From Actinomycetota bacterium (GTDB lineage Bacteria; Actinomycetota; Thermoleophilia; Gaiellales; Gaiellaceae), in contig JACCXC010000111.1 in NCBI GenBank assembly GCA_013697275.1, positions 1 through 38,526 on the forward strand: a stretch of 38,526 nucleotides of DNA, written 5' to 3'. Under the pieces are notes generated by a model. That model saw only the letters and a program-made list of their open reading frames with translations, did not search any database and was not told the DNA's origin. The translations under genes were made by a program, and so were the position numbers. Positions 15,578 to 23,382 of this stretch are shown here, in pieces; position 1 is the stretch's first letter, and each line of letters begins with the position of its first letter.

Positions 15578-16233
15578 GGATTGCGGTCACCCAGGCCGCT
15601 CCCCGCGGGGCAGTCGTCGCGGAGACGTTGCGCCGGGTGGGCTTCGAGGCAGTCGAGTGTCCACTCGTACGGGTCGAGCCGTTGGGGGGGCCACCGATTC
15701 GTGCTGCTGGCTATGACTGGCTCCTCCTCACGAGTCGAAACGCAGTAGTCCCGTTCCTCGCCCGCCTCGAGGGCGCGCTCCCGCCGGTCGGGGTTGTGGG
15801 GCCGGGCACGGCGGAGGCGCTCCGCGAGCAGGGGGTGGAGCCCGCTCTCGTCGCGACCAGCTCGAGCCAGGAGGGCCTCGCCGCCGAGGTCCCTAGGCCC
15901 GCGGGTCGCGTGCTCTTCGCGGGTGCCGAAGGCGCGCGGGACGTGCTCGTGCGCGAGCTCGGAGCGGACTTCGTTCCCCTCTACCGAACGATCGAGGAGC
16001 AGCCCGAAGTGTTTCCTGAATCGGAGCTCGTCCTCCTCTCCTCTACGTCGGCCGTGAGGAGCTTCGCGGCGCTCGGCCTAGGCCGGCCGTGCGTCGCGAT
16101 CGGCCCGCTGACCGCAGAGGAGGCTCGCAACCTTCGGCTCGAGGTCGTCGCGGAGGCGGCGGCCCAGACCCCCGAGGGGCTCGTCGACGCCGTTAAGCTC
16201 GCCGCATCGCGCATCGGTTCATCACACTCCTGA
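15574..16233 (+). CDS. hemD: Uroporphyrinogen-III synthase
   Basis: 219-aa cytoplasmic enzyme that cyclises hydroxymethylbilane with inversion of ring D. The family is poorly conserved; support comes from 'YDWLLLTSRNAVVPFLARL', 'VVGPGTAEALREQGVEP', 'LFAGAEGARDVL', 'LLSSTSAVRSF' and 'CVAIGPLTAEEA', and from its position directly after hemC with a 4-bp overlap. The start is GTG 15574; the track ORF beginning at 15427 is a shadow inside hemC. No fused methyltransferase domain. Its 3' end is overlapped by the next gene. Confidence 0.9.
   Translation: MRIAVTQAAPRGAVVAETLRRVGFEAVECPLVRVEPLGGPPIRAAGYDWLLLTSRNAVVPFLARLEGALPPVGVVGPGTAEALREQGVEPALVATSSSQEGLAAEVPRPAGRVLFAGAEGARDVLVRELGADFVPLYRTIEEQPEVFPESELVLLSSTSAVRSFAALGLGRPCVAIGPLTAEEARNLRLEVVAEAAAQTPEGLVDAVKLAASRIGSSHS
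16194..16199 (+). promoter_or_regulatory. Candidate -10 box (TAAGCT) for the SAM hydroxide adenosyltransferase
   Basis: TAAGCT lies in the hemD 3' end and ends 6 nt before an in-frame ATC at 16206, the spacing seen for leaderless genes elsewhere in the window. Confidence 0.4.
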
Positions 16234-17015
16234 CGGATTTCGGTCTCGCGGACGATTTCGTCGGGACCTGCCGAGGCGTGATCAAGCGGATTGCCCCGGA
16301 CGTGGAGGTGATCGACATCACGCACGGGATCGAGCCGCAACAGGTTCTCCAGGGCGCGCTCGTGCTCGCAAACACGCTCCCCTACATGCCGCCCGGCGTC
16401 CACGTCGCGGTCGTCGATCCGCAGGTCGGTGGCGAGCGGAAGGCCGTTGTTCTCCGCGGCGGCGAGCGCCTCTTCGTCGGCCCCGACAACGGGCTCCTCC
16501 CCGTCGCCGTCGAGAAGCTCGGCGGCATCGACGATGCCTACGAGATAACCAACCGCGCGCTCCTCCTCGAGCCGGTCTCCCGCACGTTCCACGGTCGCGA
16601 TGTCTTCGCGCCAGTCGCGGCGCATCTCGCCGCGGGACTCGACCCCTCCAAGGTCGGGGAACGGTTCGACCCCGCCGCTCTGACGCGCTTGGACGTGCCC
16701 GAGCCCGACATTGGGCGTGCACGCGTGCGGGTCACCGTTCTCTACGTCGATCGCTACGGGAACGTCCAGGTCAACGCGACGGCTGATGACCTCGCCCGGG
16801 CCGGAATGACGCCCGGCGTCCAGGTCGAGATCGACGTCGGCTTCGAGTCCTACTTCGCCACTGTCGCGACGACGTTCGCAGACGTCCGGATCGGCGACAT
16901 CCTCGTCTACGAAGACGCCTATCGGAACATCGCTGTCGCGATCAACGGCGGCAATGCGGCCGACATGCTCTCCGCCAGGACCGGCGAGGAGCTTCGCATC
17001 CGACTCGTTGGATGA
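16206..17015 (+). CDS. SAM hydroxide adenosyltransferase (DUF62 family), predicted non-canonical ATC start
   Basis: Cytoplasmic enzyme hydrolysing S-adenosylmethionine to adenosine and methionine, related to fluorinase and chlorinase. The track start GTG 16278 omits the conserved 'ITLLTDFGLADDFVG', whose Asp binds the SAM ribose in the family, so the gene must begin upstream. The frame is closed by TAA at 16194 and has no ATG, GTG or TTG before 16278. ATC 16206 (269 aa) is favoured because TAAGCT ends 6 nt upstream; CTG 16230, overlapping the hemD stop, is the alternative. The water-activating Asp-Arg-His set is present in 'VVDPQVGGER' and 'FHGRDVF'. Overlaps the next gene by 4 bases. Confidence 0.85.
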   Translation: MAHRFITLLTDFGLADDFVGTCRGVIKRIAPDVEVIDITHGIEPQQVLQGALVLANTLPYMPPGVHVAVVDPQVGGERKAVVLRGGERLFVGPDNGLLPVAVEKLGGIDDAYEITNRALLLEPVSRTFHGRDVFAPVAAHLAAGLDPSKVGERFDPAALTRLDVPEPDIGRARVRVTVLYVDRYGNVQVNATADDLARAGMTPGVQVEIDVGFESYFATVATTFADVRIGDILVYEDAYRNIAVAINGGNAADMLSARTGEELRIRLVG

Positions 17016-17638
17016 ACAGCGGTCTCGACCGCGCGTGCCGCCGGTTTGCCCGGTTCGTGACTCGGGTGGTCGTCGCCCAGCCCGTGCTCTGGAGGATCTT
17101 CCGCGGACCGCTTCGTGCGCAGTTCGACCGGTTGGCTCCCGTGTGGGAGGGGCGCCGGAGCTCCGAGAGCTTCGCGCCTGTGGAGGCAGCACTCGCTCGC
17201 CTCGAAGTGGTTCCAGGGCGGATCCTCGACCTCGGCACGGGCACCGGCCTGGCGGCGCGGCTCCTCGCGGAGCGGTTTCCTTCCGCGGAGGTGGTCGGCG
17301 TGGACGTCTCGCCGGCGATGGTCGCGGAGGCCCGGCGAATGCTCCCGCCGACGCTCACTCTCCGCGTCGATTTCCAGGTGGCTGACGGTGCAAGGCTCCC
17401 CTTCGCTGACGCCAGCTTCGATCTGGTCGTGCTTCTGAACATGATCCCGTTCTTCGACGAGCTGGCCCGCGTGACTGTCGATGGGGGCGCGGTCATCGTC
17501 GCGTCGTCACGGGGAGCCGAGACGCCGATCTACGTTCCCGGCGAGGTGCTCAGGCGGCGGCTCGGGCGGGTCGGCTTCACGAGGCTCGAGGAGCTCGTCG
17601 CCGGTCCCGGGACTGCCGTGGTGGCGCGGCGAAGCTAA
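17012..17638 (+). CDS. Class I SAM-dependent methyltransferase (UbiE/Methyltransf_11-like)
   Basis: 208-aa Rossmann-fold methyltransferase. Motif I 'ILDLGTGTGLAARLL' binds SAM, followed by 'VVGVDVSPAMVAEAR' (acidic loop), 'VADGARLPFADASFDLVV' (motifs II-III) and a short C-terminal part. The N-terminal 60 residues are basic and may aid membrane or substrate contact. The substrate is not recognisable; a small lipophilic acceptor is possible. It is coupled to the upstream SAM hydrolase by ATGA overlap and ends one base before the 3' end of the opposing tRNA-Phe gene, closing the long operon. Confidence 0.82.
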   Translation: MNSGLDRACRRFARFVTRVVVAQPVLWRIFRGPLRAQFDRLAPVWEGRRSSESFAPVEAALARLEVVPGRILDLGTGTGLAARLLAERFPSAEVVGVDVSPAMVAEARRMLPPTLTLRVDFQVADGARLPFADASFDLVVLLNMIPFFDELARVTVDGGAVIVASSRGAETPIYVPGEVLRRRLGRVGFTRLEELVAGPGTAVVARRS

Positions 17639-17711
17639 TGGCGAGGGCCGGAATCGAACCGGCGACACCACGGTTTTCAGCCGTGTGCTCTACCAACTGA
17701 GCTACCTCGCC
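17639..17711 (-). tRNA. tRNA-Phe (anticodon GAA)
   Basis: The minus strand folds into a complete cloverleaf: acceptor GGCGAGG/CCTCGCC, D arm GCTC/GAGC, anticodon stem CACGG/CCGTG with loop CTGAAAA giving anticodon GAA, T arm GCCGG/CCGGC with TTCGATT, discriminator A. It is 73 nt long. CCA is not encoded. Its 3' end abuts the stop codon of the opposing methyltransferase gene. Confidence 0.97.
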
Positions 17712-17722
17712 GCGGCTCGGCC

Positions 17723-17728
17723 AGTGTA
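17723..17728 (-). promoter_or_regulatory. -10 box (TACACT) for tRNA-Phe
   Basis: TACACT on the minus strand ends 11 nt before the tRNA 5' end, allowing a short 5' leader. It sits 7 bases from the opposing -10 box of the arginase gene. Confidence 0.5.
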
Positions 17729-17735
17729 GCGACGC

Positions 17736-17741
17736 TATGGT
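17736..17741 (+). promoter_or_regulatory. -10 box (TATGGT) for the arginase gene
   Basis: TATGGT ends 7 nt before ATG 17749. The box contains the track's own ATG (17737), so translation more likely starts at 17749. Confidence 0.55.
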
Positions 17742-17748
17742 CGCCGCC

Positions 17749-18648
17749 ATGCCGCCCCGGGACGTCGCAATCATCGGTGCCGAGCTGGATCTTGGTGCCG
17801 GCCGCCGAGGCGTCGACATGGGCCCGTCCGCCATCCGCTATGCGGGTCTAGGCGATCGAATCTCGGCAATCGGCATCACCGTCACCGACCTCGGGAACGT
17901 GGACGCCGCTCTCCCGGAAACGGTCGCCGCAGGCAGCGAGCGAGCTCGCTTCCTCGCGGAGATCAAGGCCGCGTGCGAGCGAATCGCCGACCAGGTGGCA
18001 CGCGCGGCCGACGAAGGGTTGGTTCCCCTCGTGCTCGGCGGAGACCATTCGATCGCGCTTGGCACGGTCGGAGGGATGGCGCACCGCTCGGGGGCCGGCG
18101 GGGCGCTCTGGTTCGACGCGCACGGCGACCTGAACACGCCGGAGACGACGCCGAGCGGCAACGTGCACGGGATGCCGCTGGCGGCGGTGCTCGGGCGGGC
18201 AACCGATGGCTTTCAAAGCGACGCCTGGCCGCTGCCGGCGCTCGACCCCACCCGCGTTTCGCTGATCGGCGTTCGCTCCCTCGACGAGGGGGAGCGGCGG
18301 GTCGTTCGCGAGCTCGGCCTGGCCGTCTTCACGATGAGCGAGATCGACCGGCGCGGCGTCGAGGAGGTTGTGCGGGAGGCGCTGGCGCGGGCCGAGGGAG
18401 CGGCCTTCGTCCACGTGTCGCTCGACATGGACGTGGTCGATCCGGATGTCGCTCCCGGGGTCGGCACGCCCGTGCGGGGCGGGCTTTCGTACCGTGAGGC
18501 GCACCTGGCGATGGAGCTCGTGTCGGAGTCGGGCCTGCTCGACTCCATGGAGATCGTCGAAGTGAACCCGATCCTGGATCGGATGAACGAGACCGCCGCA
18601 CTCGCCGTGGAGCTCGCTGCCAGCGCTCTCGGCGCGCGCATCCTGTGA
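17749..18648 (+). CDS. rocF: Arginase (ureohydrolase family)
   Basis: 299-aa Mn-dependent hydrolase converting arginine to ornithine and urea. Metal-binding motifs are complete: 'GGDHSIA', 'WFDAHGDLNTP' and 'SLDMDVVDP'. The C-terminal 'MEIVEVNPILD' carries the substrate Glu in the arginase pattern, and 'SGNVHGMPLAAVLG' is the substrate loop typical of arginase rather than agmatinase. ATG 17749 is preferred over 17737 on promoter spacing and gives the normal N-terminus 'MPPRDVAIIGAELDLG'. It lies divergent from tRNA-Phe with 37 bases between; no urea or ornithine genes adjoin. Confidence 0.9.
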   Translation: MPPRDVAIIGAELDLGAGRRGVDMGPSAIRYAGLGDRISAIGITVTDLGNVDAALPETVAAGSERARFLAEIKAACERIADQVARAADEGLVPLVLGGDHSIALGTVGGMAHRSGAGGALWFDAHGDLNTPETTPSGNVHGMPLAAVLGRATDGFQSDAWPLPALDPTRVSLIGVRSLDEGERRVVRELGLAVFTMSEIDRRGVEEVVREALARAEGAAFVHVSLDMDVVDPDVAPGVGTPVRGGLSYREAHLAMELVSESGLLDSMEIVEVNPILDRMNETAALAVELAASALGARIL

Positions 18649-18706
18649 CTCCATGGGAGCCCACGCCGGCCGTCCAACCCGTCCAAGGGCGCACTACGCC
18701 CACGCC

Positions 18707-18761
18707 CCACCCAGGGTGGTGGTGAGGCACCCCGGGGTGAGGGGTCCACCCACCACCCACC
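18707..18761. repeat. Nested inverted repeats after the arginase gene
   Basis: GGGTGGTGG (18714-18722) is complementary to CCACCACCC (18750-18758). Between them lies the perfect 12-bp palindrome CACCCCGGGGTG (18728-18739), and immediately upstream CCACCC-A-GGGTGG (18707-18719) competes for the same bases. The gap 18649-18836 holds no gene. It may be a terminator or a protein-binding or switching element; no T-run follows. Confidence 0.5.
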
Positions 18762-18836
18762 GAAAAGAGTACGCCCGAACCGCCCGCGGCTTCGTGACGG
18801 TTCGAGCCATCCGTGTGCCAATTCCGAGGAGGAACG

Positions 18837-19460
18837 ATGCGCTTCTATCCCGATGTCCCTGCTCAGCGGCTGTCGACCGCTGCGCGCGACCTCGTCGTCC
18901 TCATTCTGCTCGCTCTCTTCGCGTGGCTCGCCGTCGCCGTCCATGATGCCGTGGACGCTCTGGCCGTCCTCGGCGAGGGGGTTGGCGAGGCGGGCGAGTC
19001 CGTCCAGGGCGGGTTCGGGACGGCTGCCGACGCGGTCGACGACGTCCCGGTCGTCGGCGGGACGCTCGCCGACGGCCTGCGTGCTGCAGGCGAGGGGAGC
19101 GGGGGCAACGTCGCGGAGGTCGGCCGCCGTGGCGAGGAGCGCGTGCACGAGCTCGCGAACCTCCTCGGCGTCCTCACCTTCGGGATCCCGGCGACGCTCC
19201 TGCTCGTTCAGGCGCTTCCGCCGCGGATCGCCCAGGTGCGTCAGCTGACAGCAGCGGGGCGAGCGCTTCGCGACGGCGTCCACGCCGTTGAGGGAGCCGA
19301 GCGGACGCGGCTCGTCGCCATGCGCGCGGCCTTCTCGCTCCCCTACGGACAGCTCCTGCGCTTCACACCGGATCCGTTCGGAGACCTGGCGGCCGGCCGC
19401 TACGACGACCTCGTGCGCGCCGCGTACGAAGATGCCGGCCTCCGCTCGGAACGGGCCTGA
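18837..19460 (+). CDS. Small two-helix membrane protein, function unknown
   Basis: 207 aa from ATG 18837, selected by a strong AGGAGG Shine-Dalgarno 4 bases upstream, which is rare in this window; the track start 18813 lies before it. TM1 ('LVVLILLALFAWLAVAVHDAV') and TM2 ('LGVLTFGIPATLLLVQALP') flank an extracytoplasmic Gly/Ala/Asp-rich region of about 75 residues containing 'AADAVDDVPVVGGTLADGL'. A cytoplasmic helical tail follows. I recognise no domain. It converges with the lipoprotein gene, three bases away. Leadered, unlike most neighbours, so it may be under translational control. Confidence 0.75.
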   Translation: MRFYPDVPAQRLSTAARDLVVLILLALFAWLAVAVHDAVDALAVLGEGVGEAGESVQGGFGTAADAVDDVPVVGGTLADGLRAAGEGSGGNVAEVGRRGEERVHELANLLGVLTFGIPATLLLVQALPPRIAQVRQLTAAGRALRDGVHAVEGAERTRLVAMRAAFSLPYGQLLRFTPDPFGDLAAGRYDDLVRAAYEDAGLRSERA

Positions 19461-19463
19461 GTC

Positions 19464-20759
19464 TCAGCGGCTTCGGACGAGCGCGTCGTCGAAGACGATC
19501 TCGCTGTCGCCTGCCACGCTCTGGACGACCACCGCGAGGCCGCGGAACGAGCGCGGCCCGTCGAGGTCGACCGCCGACCCGATCTGGTCGCCGTCCACGG
19601 AGAAGGCAAGCTCGACGCGTCCCTCCCGCGAGCCTGAACAGCCGGCTGCGAGCTCGACCGGCGTCCCCGGCGCTCGGAGCCCGGTCCCGGCTCCCTCCGT
19701 CAGCACGGCGAGCCCGCCGGCCGCGAGCTCCTTTCGGATCGACCAGCGGCCGAGCCGGTCGACGAGAAAGAGGTAGCCGCGCTCGGCGAGCGCGTAGCAG
19801 CCGATGCCGAATGAGCTCGGCCGGCCTGGTCGCTCCGTCGCGGTCATGCTGGCTTCGATCGCCCGCACGGGCCGCTCGGTGAACACGAGGCCGCGCCTGA
19901 TGCTCCCGCTCTGATCCAGGCGCACGCGATAAGCCCCGTCCGTGTACCCGAAGGAGCCGAACCGGGCCCGACCGCTCGGCCAGCCGCTCGCCTCGTCGGA
20001 GAAGTCGTCGCTCAGAAGCGTCCGAGGATTGCCCGTCTCCATGGTGGGCTCTTCCTGGGCGAGCGCCGCCTCGAGGTCGCGTCCCGCGAGGCGGTCGGCC
20101 GCAAGGTCGTCGAAGCGCACCTCGGTGCCGTCGCTCGTGCTCGCGACGTAGAAGCCCAGGTCGCCGAAGGAGGAGGGCCGGTCGGGGTCAGCGGCGGCGA
20201 GGACGATCCGACCGTTGACCGCGAGCACGAGTCGGCCCGCCTCACCCTTCGGCGCCAGGCAGTCGGCCCGAACACGCACGCTTTCGCCCGGTACAAGCGG
20301 CTCGGCCAGGGCCTCGTCGGTCTCGGCAAGCGTCTCGAAGCCACCCACCTCCCGCTTCACCCGCGCGATGAGCGCGAAGCCCGCGGGGCTCACGAGGAAC
20401 AGGTATCCGTCGCCGTTGACGCGCGTCCAGCAGCCGACGCCGTAGACCGCGCGCTCGCTCCCGCTGAGAACGGGCGGGCCCGACTGGAAGGTCGCCTCGG
20501 CCTCGATCCGAACCGCGGGAGTTCTCTCGATCGTCCGATGCGCCGCGACCGGCCGCTCCGAGCGCTTGACGAGGACGCGGTAGCGGCCTTCGACACAGCC
20601 GAGCACGGCTGCGGCGCTACTTGCCTGCGCCCACCGGCACTGTCCTCCGAAGTCGTCGCGAAGCGGAAGCTCGGCCGCATCGCCCCCGACCGGGCCGCAG
20701 CCCGCGAGGATTGCGAGCGAGGCGCCGGTCGCAGCCAGCCACGCCGCCGCACGGGTCAC
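19464..20759 (-). CDS. Lipoprotein with two tandem lectin-like (ConA-type) domains
   Basis: 431 aa. A lipoprotein signal peptide ends in 'LAILAGC', lipid site Cys21, so the protein is membrane-anchored outside the cytoplasm. The mature part contains two homologous halves (about 30-220 and 240-430). Each has a disordered start, a 'DDF' element ('LRDDFGG' / 'LSDDFSD'), 'GYLFLV' ('GDGYLFLVSPAGFALI' / 'ERGYLFLVDRLGRWSI'), paired cysteines ('GVGCW' / 'GIGCY') and a closing 'FDDLAADR' / 'FDDALVRSR'. This is the beta-sandwich pattern of concanavalin-like or DUF1080-type domains; a glycan-binding role is inference. Start overlaps the rarA stop by 4 bases. Confidence 0.78.
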   Translation of the reverse strand: MTRAAAWLAATGASLAILAGCGPVGGDAAELPLRDDFGGQCRWAQASSAAAVLGCVEGRYRVLVKRSERPVAAHRTIERTPAVRIEAEATFQSGPPVLSGSERAVYGVGCWTRVNGDGYLFLVSPAGFALIARVKREVGGFETLAETDEALAEPLVPGESVRVRADCLAPKGEAGRLVLAVNGRIVLAAADPDRPSSFGDLGFYVASTSDGTEVRFDDLAADRLAGRDLEAALAQEEPTMETGNPRTLLSDDFSDEASGWPSGRARFGSFGYTDGAYRVRLDQSGSIRRGLVFTERPVRAIEASMTATERPGRPSSFGIGCYALAERGYLFLVDRLGRWSIRKELAAGGLAVLTEGAGTGLRAPGTPVELAAGCSGSREGRVELAFSVDGDQIGSAVDLDGPRSFRGLAVVVQSVAGDSEIVFDDALVRSR

Positions 20760-22024
20760 CCGTCGTCCTGCGCGCGCTCCTCGCCCGCCCCCGACGGCTC
20801 GTAGTACGTACGGCCCTGCAGCTCCTCCGGGAGGTAGTCGACCCCGTAGCCCGCTGGATTGCTCGGGGGATAGAGGTAGCCCTCGCCGTGGCCGAGCTTC
20901 TTCGCCCCGCGATAGTGCGCGTCGCGGAGGATCTTCGGCGGCCGGATCGTTCCGTGCTCCTTCACGTCGCGGGTGGCCGCTCCGAGGGCGCTGAGAACGG
21001 CATTCGACTTCGGCGCCCGCGCGAGGTAGATGGTCGCGTGCGCGAGGTTCAGCCGGGCTTCCGGGAGCCCGACGTGCTCGAGCGCGTGCGCGGCGGCCGT
21101 CGCCACGAGCAGGGCGCGCGAGTCGGCCATTCCGATGTCCTCCGAGGCGTGGACGATCAGTCTCCGCGCGACGTAGCGCGGGTCCTCGCCGCTCTCGAGC
21201 ATCGCCGCGAGGTAGTAGAGCGCTGCGTCGGGATCGGAGCCTCGGATCGCCTTGATGAACGCGGAGATGAAGTCGTAGTGCGCGTCGCCGTGCTTGTCGT
21301 AGACGAGTGGACGCTTGCGGGCGGCGTCCTCGACATGGCGCTCCTCGAGCTCGCCTCCCTCCGCGCGCGCAGTCGACCAGGCGAACTCGAGCGTGTTCAG
21401 CGCGGCCCGCCCGTCGCCACCGGCCTTCTGGGCGATCAGCCGCACGAGCGGCTCGGGGACGTCCGCGGCGATCTCCTCGGCACCGCGCTGGACGATCGTC
21501 GCGACGTCAGACTCGTCGAGCGGCTCGAGCTCATAGATCTGGCAGCGCGAGAGAAGGGCGGAGTTGACCTCGAAGTAGGGGTTCTCGGTCGTCGCCCCGA
21601 TCAGCGTCACGAGCCCGGTTTCGACCGCCGGGAGGAGCGCGTCCTGCTGGGCCTTGTTGAAGCGGTGGATCTCGTCCAGGAAGAGGATCGTGCGCTGGCT
21701 CGACGTTCCGAGCCGCTCCTTTGCACGGGCGAGCACGCCCCGGACGTCCGCCACTGACGCGGAGACGGCCGAGAGCTCCTCGAAAGCGGCCCCGGTAGTG
21801 TGGGCGACGATCCGCGCAAGGGTCGTCTTCCCGCTCCCCGGCGGGCCGTAGAAGATCGCCGAGCCGACGCGGTCCTCGGCGATCGCAAGCGCGAGCGCTG
21901 ATCGGGGCCCCACGACCTGCTCCTGGCCCACGAAGTCCGCGAGCGCTGCCGGGCGCATCCGGACGGCGAGGGGCGCGACGTCACCCAGCTGCTTGTCCGC
22001 GGCGTCCGAGAAGAGATCGGCCAT
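20756..22024 (-). CDS. rarA: Replication-associated recombination protein RarA (MgsA)
   Basis: 422-aa AAA+ ATPase acting at stalled replication forks. The N-terminus '[23 protein letters not shown]' is the RarA signature. Walker A is 'GPPGSGKTT', Walker B '[19 protein letters not shown]', sensor 1 '[21 protein letters not shown]', and the C-terminal '[14 protein letters not shown]', '[30 protein letters not shown]' and '[24 protein letters not shown]' are diagnostic for the MgsA_C domain. Complete. It is divergent from the M20 peptidase with only 20 bases between start codons, and co-directional with the overlapping lipoprotein gene downstream. Confidence 0.96.
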   Translation of the reverse strand: MADLFSDAADKQLGDVAPLAVRMRPAALADFVGQEQVVGPRSALALAIAEDRVGSAIFYGPPGSGKTTLARIVAHTTGAAFEELSAVSASVADVRGVLARAKERLGTSSQRTILFLDEIHRFNKAQQDALLPAVETGLVTLIGATTENPYFEVNSALLSRCQIYELEPLDESDVATIVQRGAEEIAADVPEPLVRLIAQKAGGDGRAALNTLEFAWSTARAEGGELEERHVEDAARKRPLVYDKHGDAHYDFISAFIKAIRGSDPDAALYYLAAMLESGEDPRYVARRLIVHASEDIGMADSRALLVATAAAHALEHVGLPEARLNLAHATIYLARAPKSNAVLSALGAATRDVKEHGTIRPPKILRDAHYRGAKKLGHGEGYLYPPSNPAGYGVDYLPEELQGRTYYEPSGAGEERAQDDG

Positions 22025-22030
22025 GCCGAA

Positions 22031-22038
22031 AGTATGCT
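22031..22038. promoter_or_regulatory. Overlapping divergent -10 boxes of rarA and the M20 gene
   Basis: AGTATGCT contains TATGCT on the plus strand, ending 6 nt before GTG 22045, and CATACT on the minus strand, ending 6 nt before ATG 22024. Both starts share one AT-rich core, so the two transcripts would initiate back to back. Confidence 0.55.
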
Positions 22039-22044
22039 CCGGCG

Positions 22045-23343
22045 GTGGCGGGAACAGCGCTTCGGGACGAGGCTTCGGAGCTCCTCCGGGAGCTGATCCG
22101 CCTCGACACCGTCAACCCGCCGGGCAACGAGACGCGTGCCGCAGACCTGCTGCGCGACTACCTGGAGGAGGCGGGGCTCGAGTGCGAGACCTACGCCAAG
22201 GTGCCCGCGCGCGCCAACTTGGTCGCGCGCCTTCCAGGTGGCGACGGGCGCCGGCTCCTCCTGCTCGGCCACACGGACACGGTGCTCGCCGACCCCGACG
22301 AGTGGTCGGTCGATCCGTGGTCCGGCGAGGTGCGCGACGGCGCAATCTGGGGGCGAGGCGCGCTCGACATGAAGAGCCAAGTCGCAGCGAACGCGGTCGC
22401 GATCGCAACGCTGGCGCGCGAAGGCTTCCGGCCGAGCGGCGACCTCATCTTCGCGGCGACGGCCGACGAGGAGGTGGGGACGAGCGACTTCGGGCTCTCC
22501 TGGCTCTGTCGCGAACACCCCGAGGCCGTCCGCGCCGAGTTCTGCGTGAACGAGGGGGGCGGCGACCGGATGATCGTCGGTGGCCGGCCCGTCTACCTCT
22601 GCGCCGTCGCCGAGAAGATGAGCTCGCCGTTCGTCCTTCGGGTTCGCGGCCGAAGCGGGCACGCGTCCATGCCGGGGATCGCCGACAACGCGCTCGCCCG
22701 GGCGGCGCGACTCCTCGTGCGGCTCGCAGAGCACGAGCCCGAGCCGCGCCTCCTGCCCGAGACCGAGGCGTTCTTCTCCACGGTCTTCGGGCACGTGCCC
22801 GGCCCGGACGAGCTCGGCTCCGAGCTCCGCGCCCTCGAGCCCGCTCTGGCCGGCATGGTCGAGCCGATGCTCGCGCTGACCATCTCGCCCACCATGGTGG
22901 AGGCCTCGCGCAAGAGGAACGTGATCCCGGCGGTCTGCGACGTCACGTGCGACTGTCGCCTTCTTCCGGGACAAACCCAGGCGGAGGCCGAAGCGACGAT
23001 CCGGGCTTGCCTCGGCGAGGACGAGTACGAGCTGCACTGGATCGAGGGCGTCGGGGGAACTCGCTCCTCTCCTCATACGCCGCTCTGGGAGGCGCTCGAG
23101 CGCGCGATCGGCCGGGAAGAGCCAGGCGCGGCGGTCGTCCCCGTCATCCTGCCGGGCTTCACCGACAGCCACTACCTGCGTGAGGTCTTCGGGACTGTCG
23201 CGTACGGCTTCTTCCCCATGCGAACGATGACCGCCGAGCTTGCCGCGCGGCTCGTCCACTCGGCGGACGAGCGGATCCCGGTCGACGACGTCGAGCTCGG
23301 CACGCGGTTCCTGACTCGGCTCGTCCGCGACCTGCTCGGGTAA
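22045..23343 (+). CDS. M20-family metallopeptidase (ArgE/DapE/CPG2-like)
   Basis: 432-aa cytoplasmic zinc hydrolase. Ligand motifs in order: 'LLGHTDTV' (His), 'GRGALDMKS' (bridging Asp), 'TADEEVGT' (general base and ligand Glu), 'CVNEGGGD' (Glu) and 'FTDSHYLR' (His). A dimerisation lid inserts at 'RVRGRSGHASMP'. The full set is intact, so an active di-zinc peptidase or deacylase is expected. The substrate cannot be told among carboxypeptidase, ArgE-like and DapE-like groups. GTG 22045 follows TATGCT by 6 nt. Confidence 0.9.
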   Translation: MAGTALRDEASELLRELIRLDTVNPPGNETRAADLLRDYLEEAGLECETYAKVPARANLVARLPGGDGRRLLLLGHTDTVLADPDEWSVDPWSGEVRDGAIWGRGALDMKSQVAANAVAIATLAREGFRPSGDLIFAATADEEVGTSDFGLSWLCREHPEAVRAEFCVNEGGGDRMIVGGRPVYLCAVAEKMSSPFVLRVRGRSGHASMPGIADNALARAARLLVRLAEHEPEPRLLPETEAFFSTVFGHVPGPDELGSELRALEPALAGMVEPMLALTISPTMVEASRKRNVIPAVCDVTCDCRLLPGQTQAEAEATIRACLGEDEYELHWIEGVGGTRSSPHTPLWEALERAIGREEPGAAVVPVILPGFTDSHYLREVFGTVAYGFFPMRTMTAELAARLVHSADERIPVDDVELGTRFLTRLVRDLLG

Positions 23344-23369
23344 CGGCCTGCGGCCCCGCGTCGGGTCCG

Positions 23370-23375
23370 TACACT
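23370..23375 (+). promoter_or_regulatory. -10 box (TACACT) for the DUF1385 gene
   Basis: TACACT ends 7 nt before ATG 23383; no Shine-Dalgarno is visible. Confidence 0.6.
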
Positions 23376-23382
23376 CGGCGGC

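Noticed and set aside
20621-21757. 378-aa plus-strand ORF
   Set aside because: Antisense to rarA and the lipoprotein start; charged low-complexity product.
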